The notes under the pieces are model-generated. The model was not told the DNA's origin, ran no database searches, and saw nothing but the letters and a program-made list of their open reading frames with translations. This document shows, one piece after another, positions 12,568 through 35,565 of a DNA stretch of 64,000 nt. The position numbers and the translations under genes are program-made. This DNA is from Cymodocea nodosa (taxonomy: Eukaryota; Streptophyta; Magnoliopsida; Alismatales; Cymodoceaceae), in the NCBI GenBank assembly GCA_036874045.1, contig CM072336.1, forward strand, positions 27,293,501-27,357,500, read 5' to 3'. Numbering within the stretch: position 1 is the stretch's first letter; each line of letters opens with the position of its first letter.

Positions 12568-15198
12568 CTAATACTGTCTGAAGGTCAAGTTGAGGCGTCC
12601 AGGTGAGAGACTGGCTTCATCCATCAGGCTTTTTGGAGCAGTGTCTTCATGAATTTTGGAGATTCCATGGAAAATAAGCCTTGACTTCCCACCAAAAATT
12701 AGGACATCACCAGATTCCAGCATAATGCACTCTGATGTGTGCTCGTCCCTGCTGTCTCCATACAGAAAATCAGCAGAATCGCCGATAGAGAAGGAAACAA
12801 CAGGTAGTCCATTATTCAGACTCTCAGATGTTTCATCTTTGTCCTGGACCAGAATAGATAAAATTTTCAGCGTTACGTAGTTGAAGGTGCACAAAAGTAA
12901 TGGAGTGCAGACCAAAATATAACAATGGTCAACAATGCAAGACCGCTGTGCCAAGAAACATGCCATCCGTGACAACAAATTGGTTCAAGACCACTTTCTA
13001 CATGAAAAACCTTTGGTGGGAAATGAGATGAGCTTTGAATTAAACAGGACTAAGATACTGGTTTCATGGCGACAATCAAACAGGCATACATTAGTTAATG
13101 GTACTGTAGTGACAAGGAGCACAAGATTGCAAACTATGAGAAAGCTATCTAATTATTAAAGTTTTTGCCAAGTGATCAGATGACTTGGTGAAACAATGCT
13201 GCAAGAAATTAATCCTAAAATTGTCGTGAAAGCTAATCATCAGGATGTAACTTACAGGCTCAAGTAGCATGTGTGCTACATACAGAGGTACAAGTCATGT
13301 TTGGTGTGACTTAGTTACCCTTGAACGCACAAAGTGCAAATTTTAAATAAAGAAAAAACTATCAAAGAAAGCAAAGAATTCTATACCTGGTGAAGGCCAA
13401 GTTTCCCACTTTTGTTGTAAAAATTGACAATGCACAGATCTGGTAGCAGTGCAGGAAGTTCATTTTGGGCATTTTGTTTCTTGCCTTGCTTTATAAAATC
13501 ATAAGATGCTTGCATTGCCTTCTCAACCAGGTTCATGAAAAGGTCAGGAATTTGGGGTGGAACTGCACCATCAACAGACCTTTTGCTCTCATATTCGTTA
13601 GTCCTTGGATTCCAATTTTTGCCAAGGCACATCATATGCAACCTTAATTTAGCACCATCATCATAACCTGGTTTGTAAAAGCCTCCAGGTCCAATACCTA
13701 GTTCCCGACAGGCTTTTATAATTGCAATCTGCACAGCATAATTACTAAAACATAAGCTGCTGAGAAGGAATAACTAAATTTAAAAAGATTGATCTTATGT
13801 GATTGCAAGATGCATAAAAAGATAGACATCCAATAATTAAACCTATACAATAAACCCAGTATATGAGACCTCTTCCAAGATAAAACTAGAAAGAATCACG
13901 TCAACCAAATAAATTTCACATTTTTGACTAGTCATTTGAACTCGTTAACAAATAATATGCACTGGTAAAGGTGTGATACAAAATTACAAAGCACACCTCC
14001 TGCCATGTAATTCCACCATCCAGTGTGATTCTATATATGATTATTTATCATACATTATTTTTATTGCAATGAGGGGCTTAAAAGCTGTATTTTTTGGGAA
14101 AAAAAGTGGTTTGGCAAAATAAGCCAAACCAAATGGGGTTAAAAAATGCAGAACACATTTTGGGGTGCTCAAAATGAACTAAAAACACTGTCATCAATAT
14201 ACTGACCCATCATAGCTTTTTCAAAAATGCTAGGATATACATCCAATGATGTCCTCAGCCCATTATTGAAATCACAAATAAACCTACATTTATTTACTAA
14301 TGTTATTTTTTACAGGTAATGTTTTGTATGGGCTTGAACCTAGGATTTCTTCCCTCGTAACCACATAAAAAAAGAAACGTCAACTGCTGCACTATCCACT
14401 TTTGATTTATTTACTAATATTGTTATTCTCAAACATAAACTTTTCTCATTGATCGGTATTAAATTGTAAGCTGATCTCAAAAACAAAACAAGCTTTATTT
14501 TCCATGCTGATGAAATTGATAGGAAAAAAGCAAAAACCTGGTCCTCCTGACATAAAAACTTTTCAAGTAAAATCATGCCAGGCCTCAATCTTCGATTCTG
14601 ACGCCCATTTTGCAACGACAATGCCTGCAACCTTTTCTCCCTGTTCTTCTCTAACAATGATCTGTTCAGCATGGGTTTGTTTGTAGTACAGCAAATATCC
14701 AGAATAACTTTCTCCTTGGAACTACGACCACCTTGCTGGTTATCGGCAGATGTAGAATTTGTCTCCTTCAGAACCTTCAAAAACCAATTTTAAATTCAAT
14801 CTACCTATAAACTAGAATTCCAGAATTCTAATAACCATAAAAGATATCCGAGCACAAAAAATATTGAACTAGTTATTACCTCTAAAGGACGAACACCAGA
14901 ATTACCACCTCGTGACGTAGATTGCTCAGACTGAAGAGAACTCGTACTTTCAATTGAAGCCTGTGAGAAAATTAATCATTGAGTCAGAATTCAAATAAAA
15001 ATAGAATAAAATATTATATTTCGAGATCATTACCACCTTGCGACGAGCAGAAAGAGCGAAACCCCGTAGTATGGACCGCTCGAACTGCGGAGAACTCGTA
15101 CTTTCCACCAAGACCTAAATAGCCAAGTCGGAATGTCACAACAATGCAGCAAACTTCACACGGCAGGGAAAAAACCTCCAAGAGATGAAGATTGAAAA

Positions 15199-15237
<39 letters not shown>

Positions 15238-15494
15238 CATTTCCAGGACAAACGAAATTAGAAGACACCCCTTGTGGTTTGTGGCGCTCGACCTGTGGCG
15301 AACCACCAACACCCACATTCGTAGCCTGCAAGAACCCCCAACTAGGGAAATCAGAAATCCAACCAACAACAATCCAACTTGAAGGGACACGTTCGACGCC
15401 ATTCGATTACCGCATTGAGGTTAGCTTCATCGACGCCGCTCCGTGGTCTGGGGGCCCAGCCACGGCGGCCCCTGCTCCCCGGCATGGAAAACAT
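12568..15494 (-). CDS. AlkB-like Fe(II)/2-oxoglutarate dioxygenase (ALKBH1 type)
   Basis: Seven exons: 15411-15494, 15239-15325, 15034-15114, 14880-14960, 14538-14774, 13387-13728 and 12568-12843, all phase 0, giving about 395 residues. The family removes methyl groups from nucleic acid bases using Fe(II) and 2-oxoglutarate; plant ALKBH1-type proteins are nuclear or organellar. The catalytic half is well conserved: RELGIGPGGFYKPGY, the MCLGKNW block, PDLCIVNFY, the iron-binding HxD (H303, D305) in GLHQDKDE, SFSIGDSADFLYGD, the third ligand H363 in IFHGI, and the 2OG-binding RLNLTFRQY C-terminus (R387, R393). H303 and D305 fall on either side of the last intron. The N-terminal 110 residues are low-conservation and contain three similar small exons. 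Exon 3 could end at 15037 instead (donor GTGGTA rather than GTAATG). A second in-frame ATG lies at 15485. A head-to-head arrangement with AUG6 leaves 1.6 kb between start codons. The true substrate (DNA 6mA, RNA m1A or other) is not readable from sequence. Confidence 0.9.
14070..14178. repeat. Imperfect hairpin in an AlkB-like intron
   Basis: GGTTTGGC (14108-14115) and GCCAAACC (14123-14130) form a perfect 8-bp stem around a 7-base loop. The arms extend outward imperfectly for about 35-40 bases: GCTGTATTTTTTGGG on the left pairs with AATGCAGAAC-type sequence on the right. It lies in the intron between 13729 and 14537. It is most likely a remnant foldback transposon. A small-RNA precursor is possible but unsupported. 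Confidence 0.5.
15203..15236. repeat. (TA)n microsatellite beside an AlkB-like splice donor
   Basis: About 15 TA units sit directly inside the intron next to exon 2 of the AlkB-like gene. Read on the coding strand, the donor GTAATA runs straight into the repeat. Length variation here could affect splicing of that small exon. Confidence 0.85.
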
Positions 15495-17108
15495 GGAGTA
15501 GGAGGAGCAAGAGGGCGGTAGGGTTTGCCGATCGATGGATGAAGAAGAACCTCGGACTTTGGTCACGAAGAATGCAGTGATCTCACTATTTTTGAATTTG
15601 AAACTCGATAAACGGATTTGCAGATGGTTTCCTGAAAAAACGGTATTCTGATGGTTTTTTTTAATATTAAACAGTTTTCTGACGTTATTTAAAAAAATTA
15701 TAACATTATTATATTTGACCATATATAAATACATAATTAATAATATTGAATGATTACAATTAAACCAATTTTGAATTGTAATAATCTTAGATAAGTATCT
15801 GCAATGGAATTTACCGTGGACGCCTACAATTTTCCTTGAACTTAATTTATGAAAAGATAAATTTTTAAATTTCAAGGTCACGTATGAAAATAAATATTTA
15901 ACATCTAATTTTTTTTTTTTTGTAAATACATAATATGGTTGTGAAAGTAATCATATATATATAAATTAAATGGCTGTAAATCTATAGTAATTTCTTTATT
16001 ATTTTGGTACATCTACGATCATGCCATTATACATAAGAGAAAAATCATATCATTTTTATTATTAGATATCTTTTAGTACTTCTCGGAACATTAGGTTGTA
16101 ATAATTGTATTTTTATAACCAGATACATTTTATGTGAATAATGCATTTTCACATGTTTTCAGTTTTTTTTTTAATCTAGTTGTCCTTATATGAATGTGAG
16201 ATTCCTAGGCTGAATATTTGGTTAATTCTTAACTAATATATAATATAAATAGATGTTTCTAGTACTATTAAAAACAACATAAAAGGAGAAAAGTCCAAGA
16301 CTCAGTTATAACCATGTATTTACCACTTTCAGCCTTTGTAAGTTAGCAATAACTTTAAATTAGACGTATAGATTTAATATAAAAGTCACAAAAATGCAAT
16401 GTTCTACCATCATTATTTGCAGAAACTATTAAAGCTGGCAAAAAAAATGACAAAAGCTTCCCCATGGTTATTTGCAAGCCAACTTTTTTGCACTTCCACA
16501 TAGATGTGAGATTTTGGAATCAAACTAATAAGATGGCTGCAAAAATTTGATGAAACCAAACGACCTTAAAATTTAAAATTAATGATATTCATGCTAAATT
16601 AGGATTTGGTTCCTCCAGGTGAATTGAAGAGGTTATATTCTTAGATTTAATTCCTTAAATACACCTAAGACAGGAGAGATTTTAAATAGGTTAGTTTTCG
16701 TTGAAAAATATAAAACATTGCTAGATTAAAATTTAACTATCTTATCTTAATCAATGTTCTAAATTCATGTTAATCGTATATAGTTGAATATCACAGCCAC
16801 GCCTGAGATTTTATTGAAGAGTTTAATGTTACTATAAAAATCTATAATTAAAAATATTGTAAGCATGAATCTTATAATTTACATGTATTTGAAATAAATA
16901 AATAAATATATTTTTTTAACTATAATTTTATTAAATTTTAAGTTAATATATCTAAATCATAAAATTATTTTCTCGTTTATTAAAATAACCGAAGAGAAAA
17001 ATACGCTTGCGAATTTGAAACCCACAAACCAGAAGAACAGAAGCCGGTCATGTTATCTTCCTGAGATCTGCGAGGCGAAGGAGGAGGTGGAGGTAGATAT
17101 CGGCGGCA
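15495..17108. other. Divergent intergenic region, AlkB-like / AUG6
   Basis: This 1.6 kb separates two genes read outward. The two edges (15495-15560 and 16990-17108) are 5'UTR-like and less AT-rich; 17070-17108 is GGAGGTGGAGG-type purine-rich leader just before the AUG6 start. The middle (15600-16980) is very AT-rich and I see no coding exon, RNA gene or clear transposon border in it. Promoters for both genes must lie here, but I could not fix a TATA box for either. Confidence 0.5.
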
Positions 17109-28580
<11,472 letters not shown>

Positions 28581-31500
28581 GATTGTCTGGAGAGGGTCCA
28601 GTTCTAGATTCTTTCGTTTGTTGCCAAGGTCAAGGTTGACGTACCACTAGCGTTAGGATGATATGTTTGGATCGACTAACTTGTGGGTGCTCTTTTTTTT
28701 TTTTATATATGTAACAAGTGTTTGTTGTTGTAATAAGCTGTGTTCCAAACGTTTTTTTTTTAATCTACTTATTTCGGAAAAGCTTCCAGTAGCTTCTCTT
28801 CATATTTAAGTTTTTTTTTTTTGCTGACTTTAGATAGCTTATGGGTAAGCTTCATCGTTTCTTTCCAAACTCACGCTCATTCTCAAAACTAAATCACAAA
28901 AGCCCTTCCTTAAATTACAGGCCTTGCCATTGAAATCATAAAATCCTAATCGCATCTCTCAACCACTGGATGGAGGACTGCAGAGAAGCTACCCCCATTT
29001 CCTTGTGTGGGTGACGGTCTGCTGTTGTCATTGTGCATGTCAATGGATTGTCATCGACGCCTCTACGCAACTTGACGGCTTTGGTGATGATCGGAATTTT
29101 TCAGTCGTGAAGGTCTTGCCTGAGCAGTGAATAATGTGTAACTCATGGATAAGTTAGTTTATTTACAAATCAAAACAAAAACTACACTCTTTTGCTATCA
29201 TCTTTCTCTTGAAATATGATTCCAACTCGGAGCTATCCTACAATATCGCATCCATAACAGTTACCTGCTCAGTCAATTATCAGCATTCTTCTGTTCACAG
29301 ATCATCGACTTGCCCTTCTTGTCTGCATGCATCCTCCACTACCTTTGGTCCTGTTACATTTTGTGCTTGGCTATCAATTTCCTCATGCTTAATTGTAAAG
29401 GCAACCTTGGAGAATTCTGTTCAGAGAATAGAGATAAAGACAGCATGGCTTCTGCCCTTATGTCAGTGTCAATGTTGCATGCTGTTATGGACCAGCGAGG
29501 AATCAACACAACAATATGCTTCCTTTTTATACTACTTTGTGTATCTCAAACCCTAGAAATTTTGTGCTTCCTTTTTTTTTTATCTCAATGCATCTCTCTC
29601 TCTCTCTCTCTCTTGCAAAACCGTAGAATCTTTGGATTGGTATTCTGAATGTCCAGGGAAACTTAATTCTGAAAAAATCCGAAGAACACAGTTGTTGGGG
29701 ACCTCATAATGCAGCTGGCCCAAGTGCGTATCTTTAGCTTTTCCATATACTCCATTCCCTTGAAGGTGTGATGGCACCATGCAACAACCAAGTTTTGTGG
29801 CTTTGTCGATGATCTGTGCTCTACGCATGTCGACAATCTTCATCCTCTTTGACATATGATTTAAGTTCACAATCTACTTCAGAGCATGGGCTTTCTAGTT
29901 ATCTCAACTTCTTAGAATCAATTGTTGAAGCCGAGTCATTGTGTTGTGTAAAGAAAGATGGAGGGACATGGGAACAATTAATGACAACTACCCAGGTAGC
30001 GTAGATAGTATTTTTCTCACTTCATAAGTATTTTCTCCGTGTAGAGATATATTTCAAAACTCACCGTTAGGCTTCGGTCAAAAAATAAGGAAAGCACACT
30101 TGAATATAAATTTGAGATGTTGACATTAATAATGCATTATTTAGTGAAAACGTACCATAGCTAGTTATTTGCAAGTGACGAATTTGGTACAAATAGACAG
30201 AAAAATCTCTCGGCTCAAAAATGATTGTCGGCCGTTTGTGATCCAAAAAAAAGTAAAAAAGGATAAACAATAGAAAGTGAGAAAAGTCAAGAAAAAAAAA
30301 AATACCTCAGTGCTTTTGATATAAGGAATTTAGGCTTATTTCATTTTCATTTTGATTAAATTGATCAATAACTCTAAATAATAATTAACTATCGATTCTT
30401 GAGAATCAATTTTCAAATTGAGAAAGTTTCGACAGAATTTGCCATTACTTCAATAAACTATTTTTTATTTAATAATTATCTTATTCTATTTAGTTATATA
30501 AGATATATACGTACACTAAGATATTGAGATATATAATCTTAATAATAATAAGGTTAGTTGAGATATAGAAGATAAAAAAAGATAAAGAGTTCTTAGACTT
30601 TCCCAACCTTCTTCCTCCCAACTTGTCCCTGGTTTGTCATAACCACTCGTGCATGATATATATATATATATATATATCTTTCTTCTATGTGTGGACACAC
30701 ACTTCATAATTGATGTCCTATCCATTCGCATGGTCCAAATGGCCCTCACTGTACACCTTGTCTTCTTCCTTCTCCATTAATCCTAACCGAACCTGGAGGT
30801 TCATGTCATGTTGCAGATTGCTAGCTAGCTTGGTTTTCATCAAGAACGAACCCTTCATCTCCCTGAAGAGCCCCTACTTAACAAGAAATATACAAACCAT
30901 AGATATATGCATGCGTGTATAAGAAACAAGGGTATGCTTTAGAAGGATATATATACACACTGTGAGCAAAGAAATCATGGGTTCTAATCTGGCTGTCAAG
31001 ATTTAACTTGATGAAAACCAAATCTAATTAGCCAGGTTGGTTGGTTAATTAGGGAAGGCAGCATGCATACCCAGAAGTCTTGCATCTTTACAGTTTCAAT
31101 ACATGCCTGCCATTTTAGATCTGCTCCTCTTCTACCATTGCAGCATTGCTTTGTGAAAATTAAAACACCACTACAGATCAGAGATAAGTTGATGGTGATG
31201 GGATGAAAAGAGAGAATTAAGAGACCCCTCCTCTCCCCTCCCCGTGAACGTTTTGGAGGCATTCACAACTCACGTTCCACTTCCTAAACTTCCTTGTCTC
31301 TCTCCCCCTCCTCTCGTCCTCACTTGCCATGGCCGTGACCTTGCAAGGCCTGTGTGTCTGTGCTGCCTTGCACTATTATGACGTTGATGTGCAATGTAGC
31401 TTAATTACGTTCCTTAATTAGATTATAATATATAAGTTCTTCCTGCTATGTAATAGATAAGTTTTTCGTGACAATTTTTACCATGACAGATAGAAAATTA

Positions 31501-32102
31501 TTGTAAAAACTCTATTGTGAACAATTTTCACTGTAAATGTATGTGAGCATAGTTTTCTTGTATACAATCATGAAATCTTTATTCCAAAAAATTTATCTAA
31601 ATATGAATTTAAATTAAGTGATAAAATTGATTGCTTATATAATCTTATAATTGATTTACGTTTAATTACCAAACATTTTGATTTGACAGATTACGTACAT
31701 AGCGTATTTAATCAAACTACATGAAAACTACGGTCAACCAAAGCAAATGGAGCCATAATGTTTTATATTTGAACGTGAAAATTAATGAAGATCAATTAGG
31801 CTATTCTTAATTCGTTGATGTCAAAGTAGCTATCACTGTTAATCTGATACATGGCTGAATGGTGCTTTTTAGGCTTTTCCATTTGTTTCCTTCTGTTTCA
31901 GAGAATGTTTTAGGGTTTAAAAATGAAAATGGAGTTGTGCCAGCTCATGCCATGATATAGATGTAAATGTCCTTTTATCGAAAGGAAATTAAGGTTGGAA
32001 TTCATAGTTGGTTCTCTTCTACCTCTCCTTTCTATATACAAGAGCAGGCTTCAGATGAAAGTGAACACTAAGAGAGAGAGAGAGGGAGAGATACAGAGAG
32101 AG
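28581..32102. other. Intergenic region, AUG6 3' flank to bHLH-like promoter
   Basis: 28581-29000 is T-rich and fits the AUG6 3'UTR. 29593-29613 is a (TC)n microsatellite and 30656-30677 a (TA)n microsatellite. The rest is AT-rich with short chance ORFs on both strands, none matching a family I know. 31300-32030 is the upstream region of the bHLH-like gene. Confidence 0.5.
32033..32038 (+). promoter_or_regulatory. Probable TATA box of the bHLH-like gene
   Basis: TATATA inside CTATATACAAG lies 65-70 bases upstream of the chosen start codon. A transcript starting about 30 bases later would carry a short GA-rich 5'UTR (32070-32102 is almost pure GA). It would exclude the upstream in-frame ATG at 31995. 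Confidence 0.5.
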
Positions 32103-33458
32103 ATGATCTCAAGAGAGAACAAGGGTACCATCCATGAGAAGCTCCAACTTCTTCGTTCAATCACAAGTTCTGAAGCAGTGGTTCTCATATCTTTATCATT
32201 TTCCCGCTCCAACCCTTTTCCTTTTTTTTCCCACATTTTGAGCAAGTGGTTTGCTTTTTCAGTACATATTTGTTTGTACCGATGTAGGTGAACGACACCT
32301 CCATTATACTGGACGCCACTACGTACATCAAAGAGATGAAGCGGAAGGTGGAAGGACTAATCCATGAACACAGCAGCAGCCCACAAAGAGTTGGTGATGA
32401 TGACCACCCATCTACTGATCGGGTACGTATAAAAATCTATCTAAAGAAGGTGTAAATGTTGAAGTGGTTGCTAAAATTTAACGGCAGGTCACAGTGGAAA
32501 CCCTAGAGAAGGGAATCTTCCTGATCAATGTGTTGTCCTCTGAAAGGAAATCTCAAGGCTTGCTTGTTGCAATACTAGAAGCCTTCGAGGGCCTGGGGCT
32601 AGATGTTCACAAAGCTAGGGTTTCTTGCTCTGGCCCATTTCGTCTGGAAGCAATTGGTGAAGAGGTAAGCTCAGAAAAGTAACCGATCAGAGATATGCAT
32701 GAAATTTTTGTATATACCATGTTCATATTATGGATTCCTCCTTTAATTCCACTTACAAAATAAATAATCAATGGCCTAATTAACTAACTTTCTTACAATA
32801 ATTCCAATATGTGCCCAAGGAAACTTATATGGTTGCAAGAGAAATGATGCGCGTGGAGAGGTCTTGCACTTCAATGCGAGGCAAGAGATATTGAGGTTTG
32901 AATGAAAACATCTAACATAATTAAGAAAAAGGATCACAGCATGTTAGCTATCAACTGAAGACTGAGGACAAAGTGAATAATAGATTCTAGATATAAACAT
33001 GTCAAAGTCAATATTTTTATATAAATATCAATATTAAGTACAAGAACCAGCTATACAGGCATGTATAAGTGGGTATGCATGTTTCTACACATCTGATCCA
33101 GTTTCTTGCTCATGATTTTTAACATGTGACAGCATTCACTTAATTGCATGCATTAGTGAAAAAGAATTAGTTACAGCATATATAAGTGTGTGTGTGTTTT
33201 TTTTCTGGGTTTGTTCATTTATTTTAGAACATATAGACTGGTATGTATGAACATACATATAAGCATGGAGTTGATGGGGTCATTTGAGTTGTGCTAAACA
33301 CCAAAAGCATGTGAGGAGAGCTGGGACAAGCAAGCAAGCACTGATTATTACAGACGAATTTCCTTTTGCAGGCTCATGGACAAGTGGAGAGCATGAACGC
33401 CCAAGTGGTGAAACAGGCGGTGGTACAGGTCATGGATGGTTGCAGGAGGAGAAATTAA
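32103..33458 (+). CDS. bHLH-like protein with ACT-like domain
   Basis: Four exons: 32103-32177, 32288-32422, 32488-32664 and 33372-33458, all phase 0, giving 157 residues. It matches the small plant family of Arabidopsis At2g40435/At3g56220, annotated as transcription regulators related to SCREAM-type bHLH proteins. The N-terminus MISRENKG..HEKLQLLRSIT..DTSIILDATTYIKEMKRKVE is a helix-loop-helix. The usual DNA-contacting basic region before helix 1 is almost absent, so it may act through dimerisation. The second half, VTVETLEKGIFLINVLSSE to LEAFEGLGLDVHKARVSC, has the beta-alpha-beta layout of an ACT-like domain. The end AQVVKQAVVQVMDGCRRRN is a last helix. The start was chosen from family similarity. 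Two in-frame upstream ATGs (31995, 32055) would add 36 or 16 residues; the first lies before the TATA box. Its partners and targets are unknown. Confidence 0.9.
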
Positions 33459-35373
33459 TTATTGATGAGATCAAACCCAGGCATGCGACAGCTTAGAATT
33501 ATCTATCTACCCTTCCTTCTTTTCTTTTCTTTTCTTTTCAGCAGTTCATGTGCATGTGTTTCTTCTACTTCTTAGTTATACAATATTGAGGGCTTCAGCA
33601 TAATACCATATATCCTGCTGAGAACTTGTATCCTAGTTGTTGGACACTTAGCACGTGAATTGGTTCAGAGAAGTTTCTTCTTCTTCTTCTTCTTCTTCGG
33701 TTTTCTTTGGAAATATTTCTATCTAGTGTTAATCATTGGTCTTTGGTAGAATCTAAAAAAATTTTAAAAGTAGTATTAAACCGGTAATCGTTGCAAATTT
33801 TGTGAGAAAAAAAAAAACAAAAGAAATGTAAATTCTGGGAGAAACTGGTCTAAGGACAGGTTTGGAAAACTATTATTTCAAACTCATCCTAGGGTTGCTT
33901 TTCCCTCAAACTGCTTTTTCTTTTGTATTCTTATTTATTTAAATTATGTTATCAACATAATAATTTGTTATTTAGGAATAATTTTACTTAGAATTAAAGG
34001 TCCTGCTATATATTTATTACATGCTGTACAAATATTTATCACAATATATTATACAAAGCACACATATCATATGTATGTTGTATACTACAACTGTGTAATG
34101 AAAAATAAACATATATATATTATATACATTGGCTACCATCATTAGGTTGAGAGTAACTTTGCAATTTTAATTCCTCTACAAGTTCCTTCAGATTTAGGCC
34201 ATCAAAAACTTCTACAATTCGTTTCTTAAAAGCTAAATTTTATCAATGTCTTTTAGGAGCTAGCTTTTAATTTTTCTCTAAAAATCAATTTCAGTTCATA
34301 TTCAGTTAATCGAATATATCATAAAGAACTTAATTTCTTATGATCAAATTTTAAAATTTGTAACTATAAGAAATCAACGATTATAATCTAAGAAAGGAAT
34401 GTAATTTAATTAAATCATATTTTTGCAGGATTAGATCAAACAAAATGAGGTCTTAAAGTGAAACAATGGAATTCCTTGATGCATCCCTCAAGCAACTAGA
34501 TTTTAATGCTTCTCAAGCTAAATGCTTTATAACAATATGTGTTTCTTTCATGGTTCCATTGTGTTCAGATATATGGCTTGAAATAGGAATTACCTTGAAA
34601 TCACTAAACCTCTTAATAAACCCAACCTATTGAGTTTTTTTCCTAACAAAGTTAATAATGCATGCTTAAGAAATTAAATTTTTATCAATGAATATTTAAA
34701 ATTCTTAGACAAAAAGTCTCACATCGGAAGGGGTGTAGACGAATATTGTATTCATATAATGTTAGCTCCATTCCTTTACTGTCATTTGATTTTGAAATGA
34801 ATTTTAATATTAATACCAGAGTAGGTTTACGTACATCATTTATGAAATATTTATAAGCTAAAAGAGAGTACCATAGGTATAAGGAAACATTAGAAAAGCC
34901 CCAATTGAAAAGAACTTGGATCTATACAATGATGATTCCATTCTTTTACCGTCAATTAATTTTGAGATAAATTTTAACAACTGTAGTATACATTATTGAT
35001 TGACTTAGGCAAATAGTAAGGTGAATTGCGCAAATTGTGCTCAAAGAAAACCTCTTCTACCTCTTTCAACGTACTTTGATAGAATGACATCATGATGCCT
35101 AAGTTGTGGCGTAGAAGAATTTGGCACCCATTAATTGAACAAGAAAATGAATTCCATAATTTCATTATTGTCTATCTAACATCTCCAAATCCAGTAGTTT
35201 AGGCAAATATACTAGATTTGTCTTTGTTTCAATTCATTCTACGGAAATAGACAAATCTGATTAGACACAACAAACTTAATATGATGTGTTTAAGTACGAT
35301 CCATAAGGTTACTTAAAACTAGCAAATTTGATGTGTACAATTTGTTGTCGAAGAAGAAGGTGACAGTGACAAT

Positions 35374-35565
35374 GTCAAGGGTTGGGCGAGAGTGTTGATC
35401 AGGTGAGAGCATCGATTGTCGAAGGTCGAGGCAATGGCAAGAGTGTCGAGGGTTGGGCAAGAGTGTCGGTCAAGTGAGAGCATCGACTATCGAAAGTTGA
35501 TGCGATGGTGAGAGCGTCGGTCAAGTAAGAGCATCAATTGTTGAAGGTTGAGGCGATGGCGAGAA
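35374..35565. repeat. Minisatellite of 51-bp and 20-bp units
   Basis: Three 51-bp copies are visible at 35393-35443, 35464-35514 and 35515-35565. Each has the order GTC/GATCAAG-GTGAGAGCATCGA followed by TCGAAGG and GCGATGGCGAGAG. The first two are each preceded by a 20-bp word of the type TGTCAAGGGTTGGGCGAGAG, so the array looks like a 71-bp unit duplicated and then shortened. A looser pair of related words (AGAGCGTCGATCGAGGTGAG and GAACGTCGGTCAAGGTGAG) follows near 35628 and 35705. The stretch is much richer in GC and CpG than its surroundings. Confidence 0.8.
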
